From Luteococcus sp052116585 (GTDB lineage: Bacteria > Actinomycetota > Actinomycetes > Propionibacteriales > Propionibacteriaceae), in the NCBI RefSeq assembly GCF_052116585.1, contig NZ_JBQKKT010000034.1, forward strand, positions 1 to 22,410: DNA of 22,410 bases, in the 5' to 3' direction. Below are positions 15,517 through 22,264 of this stretch, in pieces. The position numbers were made by a program, and so were the translations under genes. The number at the start of each line of letters is the position of its first letter. Position 1 is the stretch's first letter. Below the pieces are notes generated by a model. It was not told the DNA's origin, did not search any database, and saw only the letters and a program-made list of their open reading frames with translations.

Positions 15517-15888
15517 TCAGGCGGCGGTGGCCTGGGGCTGGTTGGCCTTGGCGATCTCGACCAGGGCCGCGAAGGCCTTCGGGTCGCTGACGGCCAGCTC
15601 GGCCATCATCTTGCGGTCCACCTCGACGCCAGCATTCTTCAGGCCGTTGATGAAACGGTTGTAGGTCATGCCCTCAGCGCGGCAAGCAGCGTTGATGCGC
15701 TGGATCCAGAGCTGACGGAAGTCGCCCTTCTTCTTGCGACGGTCGTTGTAGGAGTAGGTCATCGAGTGGAGGACCTGCTCCTTGGCCTTGCGGTACAGAC
15801 GCGAGCGCTGGCCACGGTAGCCCGAGGCCTGCTCGAGGATCTCGCGGCGCTTCTTCTGCGCGTTCACAGAACGCTTGACGCGTGCCAT
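15517..15888 (-). CDS. rplT: 50S ribosomal protein L20
   Basis: Large-subunit assembly protein that binds 23S rRNA and, in E. coli and Bacillus, also represses its own operon. The protein is 123 residues, starting MARVKRSVNAQKKRREIL with the conserved basic N-terminal extension YRGQRSRLYRKAKEQV and core QLWIQRINAACRAEGMTYNRFINGLK. The ribosome binding site AAGGAG lies 6 nt before the ATG. It follows rpmI after a 132-nt gap containing two hairpins. Confidence 0.98.
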   Translation of the reverse strand: MARVKRSVNAQKKRREILEQASGYRGQRSRLYRKAKEQVLHSMTYSYNDRRKKKGDFRQLWIQRINAACRAEGMTYNRFINGLKNAGVEVDRKMMAELAVSDPKAFAALVEIAKANQPQATAA

Positions 15889-15978
15889 GTCTTACTCCTT
15901 GTGGTTGTGCCGGTCCGATTCACGACGTGGGTCGCTGGGCCGAAGTGCGTGGTGCCGCAACTGCCGGCGGCGGGGAGG

Positions 15979-16013
15979 TCCGGACTGGTCCGGAGGTGCT
16001 GGACGAGCCAGCA
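15979..16013 (-). ncRNA. two adjacent hairpins between rpmI and rplT
   Basis: In transcript order, TGCTGG-N5-CCAGCA (15997-16013) comes first, then TCCGGA-N4-TCCGGA (15979-15994), both perfect 6-bp stems only 2 nt apart. They lie in the unusually long 132-nt gap upstream of rplT. They could be mRNA processing, partial termination or L20-binding structures; function is not known. Confidence 0.45.
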
Positions 16014-16020
16014 GGACGGA

Positions 16021-16227
16021 TCAGCGGCCCTTCATCTTGCCGAGCAGCTTGCGCATCTTCTGCGCATCGGCACCCTCGAGCGCCTTGTCTGTCGAGAGAC
16101 GACGGGTGCGGGTGGTCGGCTTGTGCTCGTTCAGGTGGCGCTTGCCGGCCTGACGGTGCGTGAGCTTGCCGCTGCCCGTGACCTTCACGCGCTTCTTGGC
16201 ACCGGAGTGCGTCTTCATCTTCGGCAT
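16021..16227 (-). CDS. rpmI: 50S ribosomal protein L35
   Basis: Small, very basic 68-residue ribosomal protein beginning MPKMKTHSGAKKRVKVTGSGKL, the conserved L35 signature, and ending LLGKMKGR. The ATG at 16227 is preceded by GGAG; the open frame upstream is intergenic and shows no homology. It lies in the canonical position between infC and rplT, 109 nt after infC. Confidence 0.97.
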   Translation of the reverse strand: MPKMKTHSGAKKRVKVTGSGKLTHRQAGKRHLNEHKPTTRTRRLSTDKALEGADAQKMRKLLGKMKGR

Positions 16228-16263
16228 GGTTGCCGCTCCATTCATCTTCTTCAGGTGGCCCGT

Positions 16264-16326
16264 CGCAGCCTGCTGCGGCGGGTGAACCGGTTGCCCGGTT
16301 CTGCATGACATTCCGGATGGAATGTC
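16264..16326 (-). ncRNA. three consecutive hairpins in the infC-rpmI spacer
   Basis: In minus-strand transcript order: GACATTCC-N4-GGAATGTC (16307-16326, perfect 8 bp), GAACCGG-GCAA-CCGGTTC (16284-16301, perfect 7 bp closed by a GNRA tetraloop) and CGCAGC-N2-GCTGCG (16264-16277). They fill most of the 109-nt gap between the infC stop and rpmI. In gamma-proteobacteria the region upstream of rpmI is the L20 translational operator. These structures could have an analogous role, act as an attenuator, or be a partial terminator. Confidence 0.55.
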
Positions 16327-16336
16327 GGGGTCTGTG

Positions 16337-17023
16337 TCACAGATCGATGTCGGGATCCATGTTGTCGGCCGGGCCGCGCTTCTTCTTCGGCCCGTCAGAA
16401 CTGTGTGCCGCACGCAGCTCGGCCTCGGCCTGGCGCTCGGCCTCCTGGGCTGCCTTGCGCTCTGCCATGCGACGATCACGCTCGACCTTGCCCTCTTCAC
16501 GAGCCTCGGTCTTCTTCTTCGTCGGCCCGAGCACCATCAGCATGTTGCGCCCGTCCTGCTTGGGAGCCGATTCGACGAAGCCGAACTCGGCCACGTCGTC
16601 AGCCAGACGCTTGAGCAGGTTGTGTCCCAGCTCGGGACGAGACTGCTCGCGACCGCGGAACATGATGGTGATCTTGACCTTGTCGCCAGCCTTCAGGAAC
16701 CGGACGACGTGACCCTTCTTGGTCTCGTAGTCGTGCTCGTCGATCTTGGGACGAAGCTTCATCTCCTTGATGATGGTGTTCGTCTGGTTCCGACGCGCAT
16801 CACGGGCCTTCTGGGCGTTCTCGTACTTGAACTTGCCGTAGTCCATGAGCTTCGCAACCGGCGGTCGGGCCATCGGTGCCACCTCAACCAGGTCCAGGTC
16901 GCCTTCACGAGCGAGCTGGAGTGCCTGCTCGATCTTGACGATGCCCACCTGTTCGCCGGCAGGGCCGACCAGACGGACTTCCGGGACACGGATCCGCTCA
17001 TTGATGCGAGGTTCGTTGCTGAT
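16337..17023 (-). CDS. infC: translation initiation factor IF-3, non-canonical ATC start
   Basis: Binds the 30S subunit, keeps subunits apart and rejects wrong initiation codons. The N-domain begins ISNEPRINERIRVPEVRLVGP, and the C-domain has IMFRGREQSRPELGHNLLKRL. A charged C-terminal tail (about 165-228) is common in actinobacteria. No ATG, GTG or TTG occurs between the in-frame upstream stop and this conserved N-terminus. ATC at 17021-17023 has GGAGG 4 nt upstream and starts the family's usual sequence. A rare AUU/AUC/AUA start is a known feature of infC and allows IF-3 to repress its own synthesis. A first GTG 25 codons further in would truncate the N-domain. Length 228 residues. Confidence 0.95.
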   Translation of the reverse strand: MSNEPRINERIRVPEVRLVGPAGEQVGIVKIEQALQLAREGDLDLVEVAPMARPPVAKLMDYGKFKYENAQKARDARRNQTNTIIKEMKLRPKIDEHDYETKKGHVVRFLKAGDKVKITIMFRGREQSRPELGHNLLKRLADDVAEFGFVESAPKQDGRNMLMVLGPTKKKTEAREEGKVERDRRMAERKAAQEAERQAEAELRAAHSSDGPKKKRGPADNMDPDIDL

Positions 17024-17090
17024 GGGTCCTCCAAGGTTTGAGAATCAGGATGGAAAGGCTTGCTCGACCAGACCAGCGTCCGCTGGAACC

Positions 17091-17118
17091 AAAAAAGGCC
17101 TCCGCACGAGCGGAAGCC
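17091..17118 (-). terminator. intrinsic terminator inside the infC leader
   Basis: In the minus-strand transcript, GGCTTCCGC (17110-17118), loop TCGT and GCGGAGGCC (17097-17105) form a 9-bp stem with one G-U pair, immediately followed by six T (17091-17096). It is the only clear stem plus U-tract terminator in the window and lies 68 nt upstream of the infC start, so it would abort transcription before infC. Confidence 0.85.
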
Positions 17119-17213
17119 TGACACGCCGCACGAGATGCCCTCATGGGAGGGCACCCTGCAGCTGGTACCGACCTGCCGAGCTGGACCCGGAGCAGGTGGG
17201 AGGTCAGGCCTCC
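17112..17213 (-). ncRNA. candidate infC attenuator leader with alternative pairing
   Basis: GGAGGCCTGAC (17203-17213) is complementary over 11 bp (one G-U) to GTCAGGCTTCC (17112-17122), which contains most of the terminator's 5' arm. Pairing would disrupt the terminator, so it acts as an antiterminator. The upstream element can also be locked in a local GGAGG-N5-CCTCC hairpin, and a GCCCTC-N4-GAGGGC hairpin lies between. This gives the layout of a transcription attenuator for infC-rpmI-rplT. In Bacillus the infC leader is terminated when L20 binds; the effector here is unknown. Confidence 0.6.
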
Positions 17214-17254
17214 ACTTGGGCGATCAGCGCACAATGGCACGATCGATCCCGTCA

Positions 17255-17284
17255 ATGATAGAGGATCCGCGGCGCGGATGCGAA
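17255..17284 (-). promoter_or_regulatory. candidate infC operon promoter
   Basis: A good -10, TATCAT (17255-17260), lies on the minus strand with a weaker -35 TTCGCA (17279-17284) and an 18-nt spacer. It starts directly after the stop codon of the SseB-family gene. A short ATCCGC-N3-GCGGAT stem (about 17265-17279) lies in the spacer. Transcription from here would give a leader of about 225 nt before infC. Confidence 0.45.
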
Positions 17285-17285
17285 A

Positions 17286-17843
17286 TCAGGCCCCGTCGGC
17301 CTGCGGATCGACGGCCTGCGCATCGACGAACATCCAACCGAACTCACCTGGCTCGATCTCCACGAGCCTGCGACCCTGTGCGAGCTCTTGCAGGAGGTCC
17401 GGCCCCACCACGAACTGCACTGGACCGGCCCCGTCGAGGAGCAGGTGCGAGGCCCCTGCCTCGGTGACCGTGGCCGCCAAGTCATCCAGCGTGCAGGGCA
17501 CGGGACGAGCGTCAGGGCGCCATGCCGTCAGCGCGTCGATCCCGGTGAAGGCCAGCAGCGCGCGTTCCCCTGACGCATTCGTCACGCTCACGGCCGCCAT
17601 CTCGGCCTGTCGGCCAGGGTCCGGCCCGTCCATGGAATCATCACCACTCGCGACGATGGGCATCAGCAGCCGTGAGGAGCACAGGGCGGCCACGGCTCGC
17701 AGGTACCCCAGTTGGTCACTGGCCGATGCGATCGCGGAGCGCACCGCAGGGTCGGCTTCGCCGCGGTCGCCCTGGAAGGCGGAACTCGGCTGGGCAAGCC
17801 GCTGGCCGTGCCCCACCTGGTCCCTCCGTGAACTGCTGCTCAC
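17286..17843 (-). CDS. SseB-family protein
   Basis: A 185-residue soluble protein. The segment LLMPIVA, then AAVSVTNASGERALLAFTGIDALTAWRPDARPVPCTLDDLAATVTEAGASHLLLDGAGPVQFVVG matches the SseB N-terminal domain pattern (AFTS/TGxxAL..W followed by DGAGP). The name comes from E. coli sseB (enhanced serine sensitivity); molecular function is unknown and this is not the type III secretion protein of the same name. SseB-like genes upstream of infC are usual in actinobacteria. The GTG start overlaps the upstream stop by 4 nt (GTGA). Confidence 0.8.
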   Translation of the reverse strand: MSSSSRRDQVGHGQRLAQPSSAFQGDRGEADPAVRSAIASASDQLGYLRAVAALCSSRLLMPIVASGDDSMDGPDPGRQAEMAAVSVTNASGERALLAFTGIDALTAWRPDARPVPCTLDDLAATVTEAGASHLLLDGAGPVQFVVGPDLLQELAQGRRLVEIEPGEFGWMFVDAQAVDPQADGA

Positions 17844-18313
17844 TTGATGCCTCGGCGATCCAGGATGGCCGCGATCTCCTCGTCCTCCTCAGCCAGCCCG
17901 CCAGCCGGAGCCTTGGAGGCTCCGGTGGGAGAAACCGGCCGACCAGCCGGTGCGGAGCTGCTGACGGGAGCGCTCGCCCCCTTGCGGGATGCGCGGGTGG
18001 CCCGTGCCTGCTCCTTGCCGTGCGGACGCACCACGGTCCCGATCAGCCAGAAGAGCAGACCGGTGCCCGCAATCCCGAGTCCGATCATCATCGGCGTGTC
18101 CATGGGTGTGCGCTGGGCCCAGTCAATGATCGAGCGGATGCCGTTGCCGGCCAGATGCGCCAGCCCGGTGACGTACATGCCCACCAGGACCAAGATGGTG
18201 CCGATGCCCCGCAGGAGCACGCGGGCGCCCTGCCCCATCGACCACCGGACGAAAGTCCACACAAGGACAAGGAGCCCCAGGGCAATGGTCCCCAGCAGCA
18301 CGAGCACAGACAT
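17840..18313 (-). CDS. small membrane protein with C-terminal EEIAAIL motif
   Basis: A 157-residue protein from ATG 18313 (ATG 18322 is the alternative). Three hydrophobic stretches are visible (VLVLLGTIALGLLVLVW, about 3-19; a second at 32-55; LGIAGTGLLFWLIGTVV, about 76-92). A Ser/Ala/Pro-rich linker follows, then the conserved-looking end EEDEEIAAILDRRGIK. Similar actinobacterial proteins near infC are sometimes labelled cellulose synthase, but there is no glycosyltransferase domain here and I do not accept that name. It is co-transcribed and coupled to the SseB-family gene. Function unknown. Confidence 0.75.
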   Translation of the reverse strand: MSVLVLLGTIALGLLVLVWTFVRWSMGQGARVLLRGIGTILVLVGMYVTGLAHLAGNGIRSIIDWAQRTPMDTPMMIGLGIAGTGLLFWLIGTVVRPHGKEQARATRASRKGASAPVSSSAPAGRPVSPTGASKAPAGGLAEEDEEIAAILDRRGIK

Positions 18314-18437
18314 GGAAGGCATGCCCCTACTCTGGCACAGCCGGAAGACCCCGCGCAGCCTGCCCCAATCGTGCAGCCACGGAGTGCGCGTCCCCGGGGC
18401 AGCTCCCAGATGACCGGTCCACGTCACTCACTTCACC

Positions 18438-18908
18438 TCAAACAGCGGCGCGGTGCTCCTGGATCGCCTCGTTCAGCTGACGTACATGTTCCTCCGCGGC
18501 CGTTCCTTCAGCGCGCTGAATGGCCAGGGCCATGTGATGGCGCCCCTCGGGATGCTCTGGGGTGGGCTTGAGCACGATGTAGGCCCACGGGTCGCCCTCG
18601 CCCAGACGAGCGCCGAGCACCTCATCCCACTCGTGATGCCTGGTGAAGACGGCATTGCGCACCCGCACACCTGACTCGTCCACGGTGATGGTGCTCATCC
18701 CGATCGACATCATCATGGCCACGCCAAAGGCGAGGAAGAAGACCAGTGTCCCGATCTGGGGCGGGGTGAACAACTGGCGGAGCTCCGGACCCAACGCAAC
18801 CCACAGGCCCAAGGAGAAGACGACCAGGGCGGCACTCATCGCCGCGCCCATCCGCAGTGCGGGCTGGGAACGAAAACGCAGGGGAAGTTGTGTGGACATG
18901 TCACTCAC
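18438..18908 (-). CDS. PH-domain membrane protein (bPH type)
   Basis: About 156 residues. Two transmembrane helices (MGAAMSAALVVFSLGLWVAL and IGTLVFFLAFGVAMMMSIGM) precede a bacterial PH-like domain with ITVDESGVRVRNAVFTRHHEWDEVLGARLGEGDPWAYIVLK, the pattern of the actinobacterial bPH_6 family. The GTG at 18908 would overlap the hisG stop by 4 nt (GTGA), like other pairs in this window. ATG at 18899 is an equally reasonable start. Such genes often follow hisG in actinobacteria, but the role is unknown. Confidence 0.82.
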   Translation of the reverse strand: MSDMSTQLPLRFRSQPALRMGAAMSAALVVFSLGLWVALGPELRQLFTPPQIGTLVFFLAFGVAMMMSIGMSTITVDESGVRVRNAVFTRHHEWDEVLGARLGEGDPWAYIVLKPTPEHPEGRHHMALAIQRAEGTAAEEHVRQLNEAIQEHRAAV

Positions 18909-19765
18909 AACCGGCATGCCGCGATGTCGGTCAACAGGATTCCCTTGGCCCCCACCGACCAGAGGTCATCCATCATCTTCTGGGCATCACGGCGCGGCAC
19001 CATCGCGCGCACGGCGAACCAGCCCTCCTTGGCCAGTCTGGAGACCGTCGGACTCTCCAGACCGGGAGTCAGCGCCGTCGCCTCGTCCAGGTGTTCGGCG
19101 GGAACGTCGTAGTCCACCATGGCGTAGTTGCGCGCCACTAGCACACCCGAGAGGCGTCGCTTGAGCAGTTCCAGAAGGTCCTGCGGCACGTCGCCTCGCC
19201 GCTGGATCATGATGCCCTCGGAGTGACAGATCGGGTCGCCGAAGAGCTCCAGACCAGCCTTGCGCAGAGTGGTCCCGGTCTCGACCACGTCCGCGATGGC
19301 GTCCGCGACGCCCAGGCGGATCGCCGACTCCACGGCACCGTCCAGCTTGATGAGCCGGGACTCGATGCCGCGCTCGGCCAGGTAGGACTGCAGCAGACCC
19401 GGGTAGGAGGTGGCGATGCGCTTGCCTGCCAGGGCTTCGACGGACCATTCCTCCTGCGCCGGGGCGGCAAAACGGAAGCGCGAGCGACCGAAACCGAGCG
19501 CCATGACCTCATCGGCGTCGGCACCGGAGTCGAGGAGCATGTCCCGGCCGGTCAGGCCCACGTCCAGGGTTCCCTCCCCCACGTAGACCGCGATGTCGCG
19601 CGGACGCAGGTAGTAGAACTCGACGTGGTTCTCGGCATCGACCAGAACGAGCTCCTTGCTGTCGGAGCGCTGCCGGTAGCCCGCCTCACGCAGCATCTGA
19701 GCCGAAGCCTCGGACAGGGCGCCCTTGTTCGGCACCGCGATCTTCAACAGCTGGTCTTGCGTCAT
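18905..19765 (-). CDS. hisG: ATP phosphoribosyltransferase (long form)
   Basis: First and committed step of histidine biosynthesis: condenses ATP with PRPP. It is 286 residues, the long HisG type with a C-terminal ACT-like regulatory domain (about 210-286), so direct histidine feedback inhibition is expected. Catalytic-domain features are KIAVPNKGAL at the N-terminus, the GLTGRDML segment and the signature DGAVESAIRLGVADAIADVVETGTTL with the PRPP-binding loop. AAGGAG lies about 10 nt before the ATG. It follows hisE by 93 nt, as in many actinobacteria. Confidence 0.97.
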   Translation of the reverse strand: MTQDQLLKIAVPNKGALSEASAQMLREAGYRQRSDSKELVLVDAENHVEFYYLRPRDIAVYVGEGTLDVGLTGRDMLLDSGADADEVMALGFGRSRFRFAAPAQEEWSVEALAGKRIATSYPGLLQSYLAERGIESRLIKLDGAVESAIRLGVADAIADVVETGTTLRKAGLELFGDPICHSEGIMIQRRGDVPQDLLELLKRRLSGVLVARNYAMVDYDVPAEHLDEATALTPGLESPTVSRLAKEGWFAVRAMVPRRDAQKMMDDLWSVGAKGILLTDIAACRL

Positions 19766-19858
19766 GCGGAAACACTCCTTGCTGGTTCAGGTTGGCGGCG
19801 CTGATGGCCGCGAACGAGGGCTCAGTGGCTGACCCGCGACGGGCCAAAGGCCCCCCGG

Positions 19859-20125
19859 TCAGAGGTAGCGGTAGATGTCGTCGAGTTCGAGGCCGAGGGA
19901 GATCATCATGACCTGGACGTGGTAGATGAGCTGGCTCATCTCCTCCGCCGCTTCGTCCCGGGACTGGAACTCGGAGGCCATCCAGACCTCGGCCGCCTCC
20001 TCGACGATCTTCTTGCCGATCTCGTGCACTCCCGCGTCCAGACGCTTGACGGTTCCCGACCCCTCAGGACGTTCCAGGGCGGTCTGCTGCAGTTGGGCGA
20101 AGAGTTCCTCGAATGACTTGCTCAC
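19859..20125 (-). CDS. hisE: phosphoribosyl-ATP pyrophosphatase
   Basis: Second step of histidine synthesis: removes pyrophosphate from phosphoribosyl-ATP. The compact 88-residue MazG-like all-alpha protein has the metal-binding pattern KKIVEEAAEVWMAS and DEAAEEMSQLIYHVQVMM. It stands alone rather than being fused to HisI, as in other actinobacteria. The start is GTG; TAGGGT (20132-20137) lies 6 nt upstream, so it may be leaderless, though AGGGTG could also act as a ribosome binding site. Confidence 0.96.
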   Translation of the reverse strand: MSKSFEELFAQLQQTALERPEGSGTVKRLDAGVHEIGKKIVEEAAEVWMASEFQSRDEAAEEMSQLIYHVQVMMISLGLELDDIYRYL

Positions 20126-20228
20126 GCGTTCACCCTATCCATTCGCGGCACCGGCACCCACTGCGTCGGCTGCGCTGGACAGACGGCGCGCCCGAACGGC
20201 GGCTGTGCTGACGGACCAGTCAGGTCGA

Positions 20229-21479
20229 TCACAGTGCGACTCCCAGCACCGCGTCGACGAAGTCACGCACGAGGGCGGGCGACTCCGTGTCGTCGCCGCC
20301 GATGGTCAGGCTGGCCTGGGCCCATCCGTCGAGCAATCCAAGGGCCGTGGGCGCGTCCAGGTCCGTGCGCAGAGCCATCCGCGCCTTCTCGATCACGGGT
20401 CGCACGTCGAGTGCCGAGGTCAGCTCCACTGCCTCGCGCCACTGGCCCAGACGAACCTCCGCGCGGGCGAGGTCCTCAGGATCCCACTCCCAGTCACTGC
20501 GGTAGTGGTGGCCCAGCAGGGCCAAGCGGATGGCCATCGGGTCGTGACCCTGGTTGCGCAGGCGGCTCACCAGTTCCAGGTTGCCCTTGGACTTGCTCAT
20601 CTTCTCCCCGTCCAACGCAACCATGCCGGAGTGCACATAGGCGGCGGCGAAGGGTTCCCCCGTCGCGACGGTCCCCTCGGCGGCACACATTTCGTGGTGC
20701 GGGAAGGCCAGATCAGAACCACCACCCTGCACGTCGAAGTGGGCGCCCAGATGGTCCAGGGCGATGGCCGTGCACTCGATGTGCCAACCGGGCCGCCCGA
20801 GCCCCAAGGAGGATTCCCATGCGGGCTCGCCCTCGCGCGCCATCCGCCAGACGAGGCAGTCGAGCGGGTGACGCTTTCCCGGACGCTCCGGGTCACCCCC
20901 CATCTCCGCGAAACGGGTGATCATGTCCGACTCCGGCAGACCGCCCACCTGGCCGAAGCCGGGCGCCTCGGAACAGGTGAAGTACCAGTCGGGATGCTCA
21001 GGATCGTCGAGCTGGTAGATGGTGCCGGTCTGCTTCATCGACTCGAGCAGGGCCACGACCTCCGGGATCGACTCCACGGCGCCGATGTAGTTGTCCGGGG
21101 GGAGCACCCGCAGCGCTTCCATGTCAGTGCGGAAGAGCTGGGTCTGGTCCTCGGCGAGCTCGGTCCAGTCCTGACCGGTGGCCTGGGCACGCTCGAGCAG
21201 CGGATCGTCGACGTCCGTGACGTTCTGGGCGTAGTTGACCTGAAGCCCAAGATCACGCCAGACCCGATTCAGCAGGTCAAAGGTGACATAGGTGTTCGCG
21301 TGCCCCAGGTGGGTGGCATCGTAGGGAGTGATGCCGCAGACATACATGCGAGCGGTTCCCTCGGCCGGACCAGCCTCCACCAGTTGGGCGCGCGATGTGT
21401 CATGCACGCGCAGACGTTGGGGAGCCAGTGGACTCTCAAGCTCGAACTGCGGGACGACGGGTGCTGACCATGCCTTCAT
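20229..21479 (-). CDS. mshC: mycothiol ligase MshC (L-cysteine:GlcN-Ins ligase)
   Basis: ATP-dependent joining of cysteine to glucosaminyl-inositol in mycothiol synthesis; actinobacteria-specific and derived from cysteinyl-tRNA synthetase. From ATG 21479 it has 416 residues. The N-terminus MKAWSAPVVP is MshC-like rather than CysS-like. The HIGH-type motif is THLGH (56-60), zinc-binding Cys48 is in MYVCGITPYDATH and Cys236 in GWHIECTAIA, and KMSKS is at 293-297. It lacks the anticodon-binding domain of CysS. TAGCGT (21487-21492) lies 7 nt before the ATG and no ribosome binding site is visible. It is followed by hisE. Confidence 0.96.
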   Translation of the reverse strand: MKAWSAPVVPQFELESPLAPQRLRVHDTSRAQLVEAGPAEGTARMYVCGITPYDATHLGHANTYVTFDLLNRVWRDLGLQVNYAQNVTDVDDPLLERAQATGQDWTELAEDQTQLFRTDMEALRVLPPDNYIGAVESIPEVVALLESMKQTGTIYQLDDPEHPDWYFTCSEAPGFGQVGGLPESDMITRFAEMGGDPERPGKRHPLDCLVWRMAREGEPAWESSLGLGRPGWHIECTAIALDHLGAHFDVQGGGSDLAFPHHEMCAAEGTVATGEPFAAAYVHSGMVALDGEKMSKSKGNLELVSRLRNQGHDPMAIRLALLGHHYRSDWEWDPEDLARAEVRLGQWREAVELTSALDVRPVIEKARMALRTDLDAPTALGLLDGWAQASLTIGGDDTESPALVRDFVDAVLGVAL

Positions 21480-21522
21480 GGTGCACACGCTATCGGCCCG
21501 GACAATCCAACGGCGACAGCGC

Positions 21523-22242
21523 TCAGATCGGTGGCCAGGGAATTGCCGGCAGGCCGGGTTCCGGATGGGGAAACCGCCCCAAGCGCAGCAAGCCCTCGGC
21601 CCGCTCCTCGACGGCCGTGACCTCGTCGTCGCCCAGCCAGGCACCGAGAGCGCCACGGGCGACCTCCCGCGCGGCGCTGACGAGGCGAATCTCGTCAGGC
21701 TCCAGCGCGCTGCCCGCCCAGCCCCACAGAATCGTGCGCAACTTGTGCTCGGCGTGGAAGCTGACACCGTGGTCGACACCGAAGACCCGTTCACCCTGCC
21801 TGATCACGTGGTCAGCCTTGCGATCGGCATTGTTGGCCAGAACGTCGAACAGTGCGAGCCGACGCAGGGCGGGATGGTCGGCATGCACCAGCTCCACCGC
21901 GTTTCCAGCCGGGTCGATTCCGGAGACGACGGGGAACCAGCCGGCCGGCCCTTCCCCGGCAGGCACCAGGTCCGCCAGCTCGTCCCCGTCGCTCTCCACC
22001 CAGTCCTGGACAGACCCTGGGCCGAGCGGGGCGTCCTCCACCCACGCAGTACGGGGCACCACCTCGAAGCCTGCGGCGCGGCTGAGCTCGTGCGCCGCCA
22101 CCTCCCGCCGCCCCAGGGTGCCCGAGGGGAAGTCCCACAGCGGGGCCTCTCCGGCCGTCGGCTTGTACACGACCGGTCGCCCGTCGATGGTGGCGAGGAA
22201 GGTGGCATTAGACGCCTCGGTGAGCCTTCCCACCAGCTCCAT
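21523..22242 (-). CDS. SCO1664-family PI-kinase-like protein
   Basis: A 239-residue protein from ATG 22242, chosen because GAGGG lies 6 nt upstream; ATG 22248 is the alternative. It has a PI3/4-kinase-like layout: an ATP-lysine candidate Lys27 in VVYKPTAGEAPLWDFPSGTL, a catalytic-loop-like DVLANNADRKADH (133-145, Asp140) and a metal-binding-like FGVDHGVSFH (Asp157). In actinobacteria this family sits next to mshC and DUF3090, as here. No substrate is established to my knowledge. The neighbouring MshC uses an inositol-containing substrate, so an inositol-related role is tempting but speculative. Confidence 0.85.
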   Translation of the reverse strand: MELVGRLTEASNATFLATIDGRPVVYKPTAGEAPLWDFPSGTLGRREVAAHELSRAAGFEVVPRTAWVEDAPLGPGSVQDWVESDGDELADLVPAGEGPAGWFPVVSGIDPAGNAVELVHADHPALRRLALFDVLANNADRKADHVIRQGERVFGVDHGVSFHAEHKLRTILWGWAGSALEPDEIRLVSAAREVARGALGAWLGDDEVTAVEERAEGLLRLGRFPHPEPGLPAIPWPPI

Positions 22243-22264
22243 CGTCATCCCTCGTGCCGCCGGA

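Noticed and set aside
17840..18313. Cellulose synthase label for the small membrane protein
   Set aside because: Only three hydrophobic helices and a short tail; no glycosyltransferase motifs, so the name is not supported.
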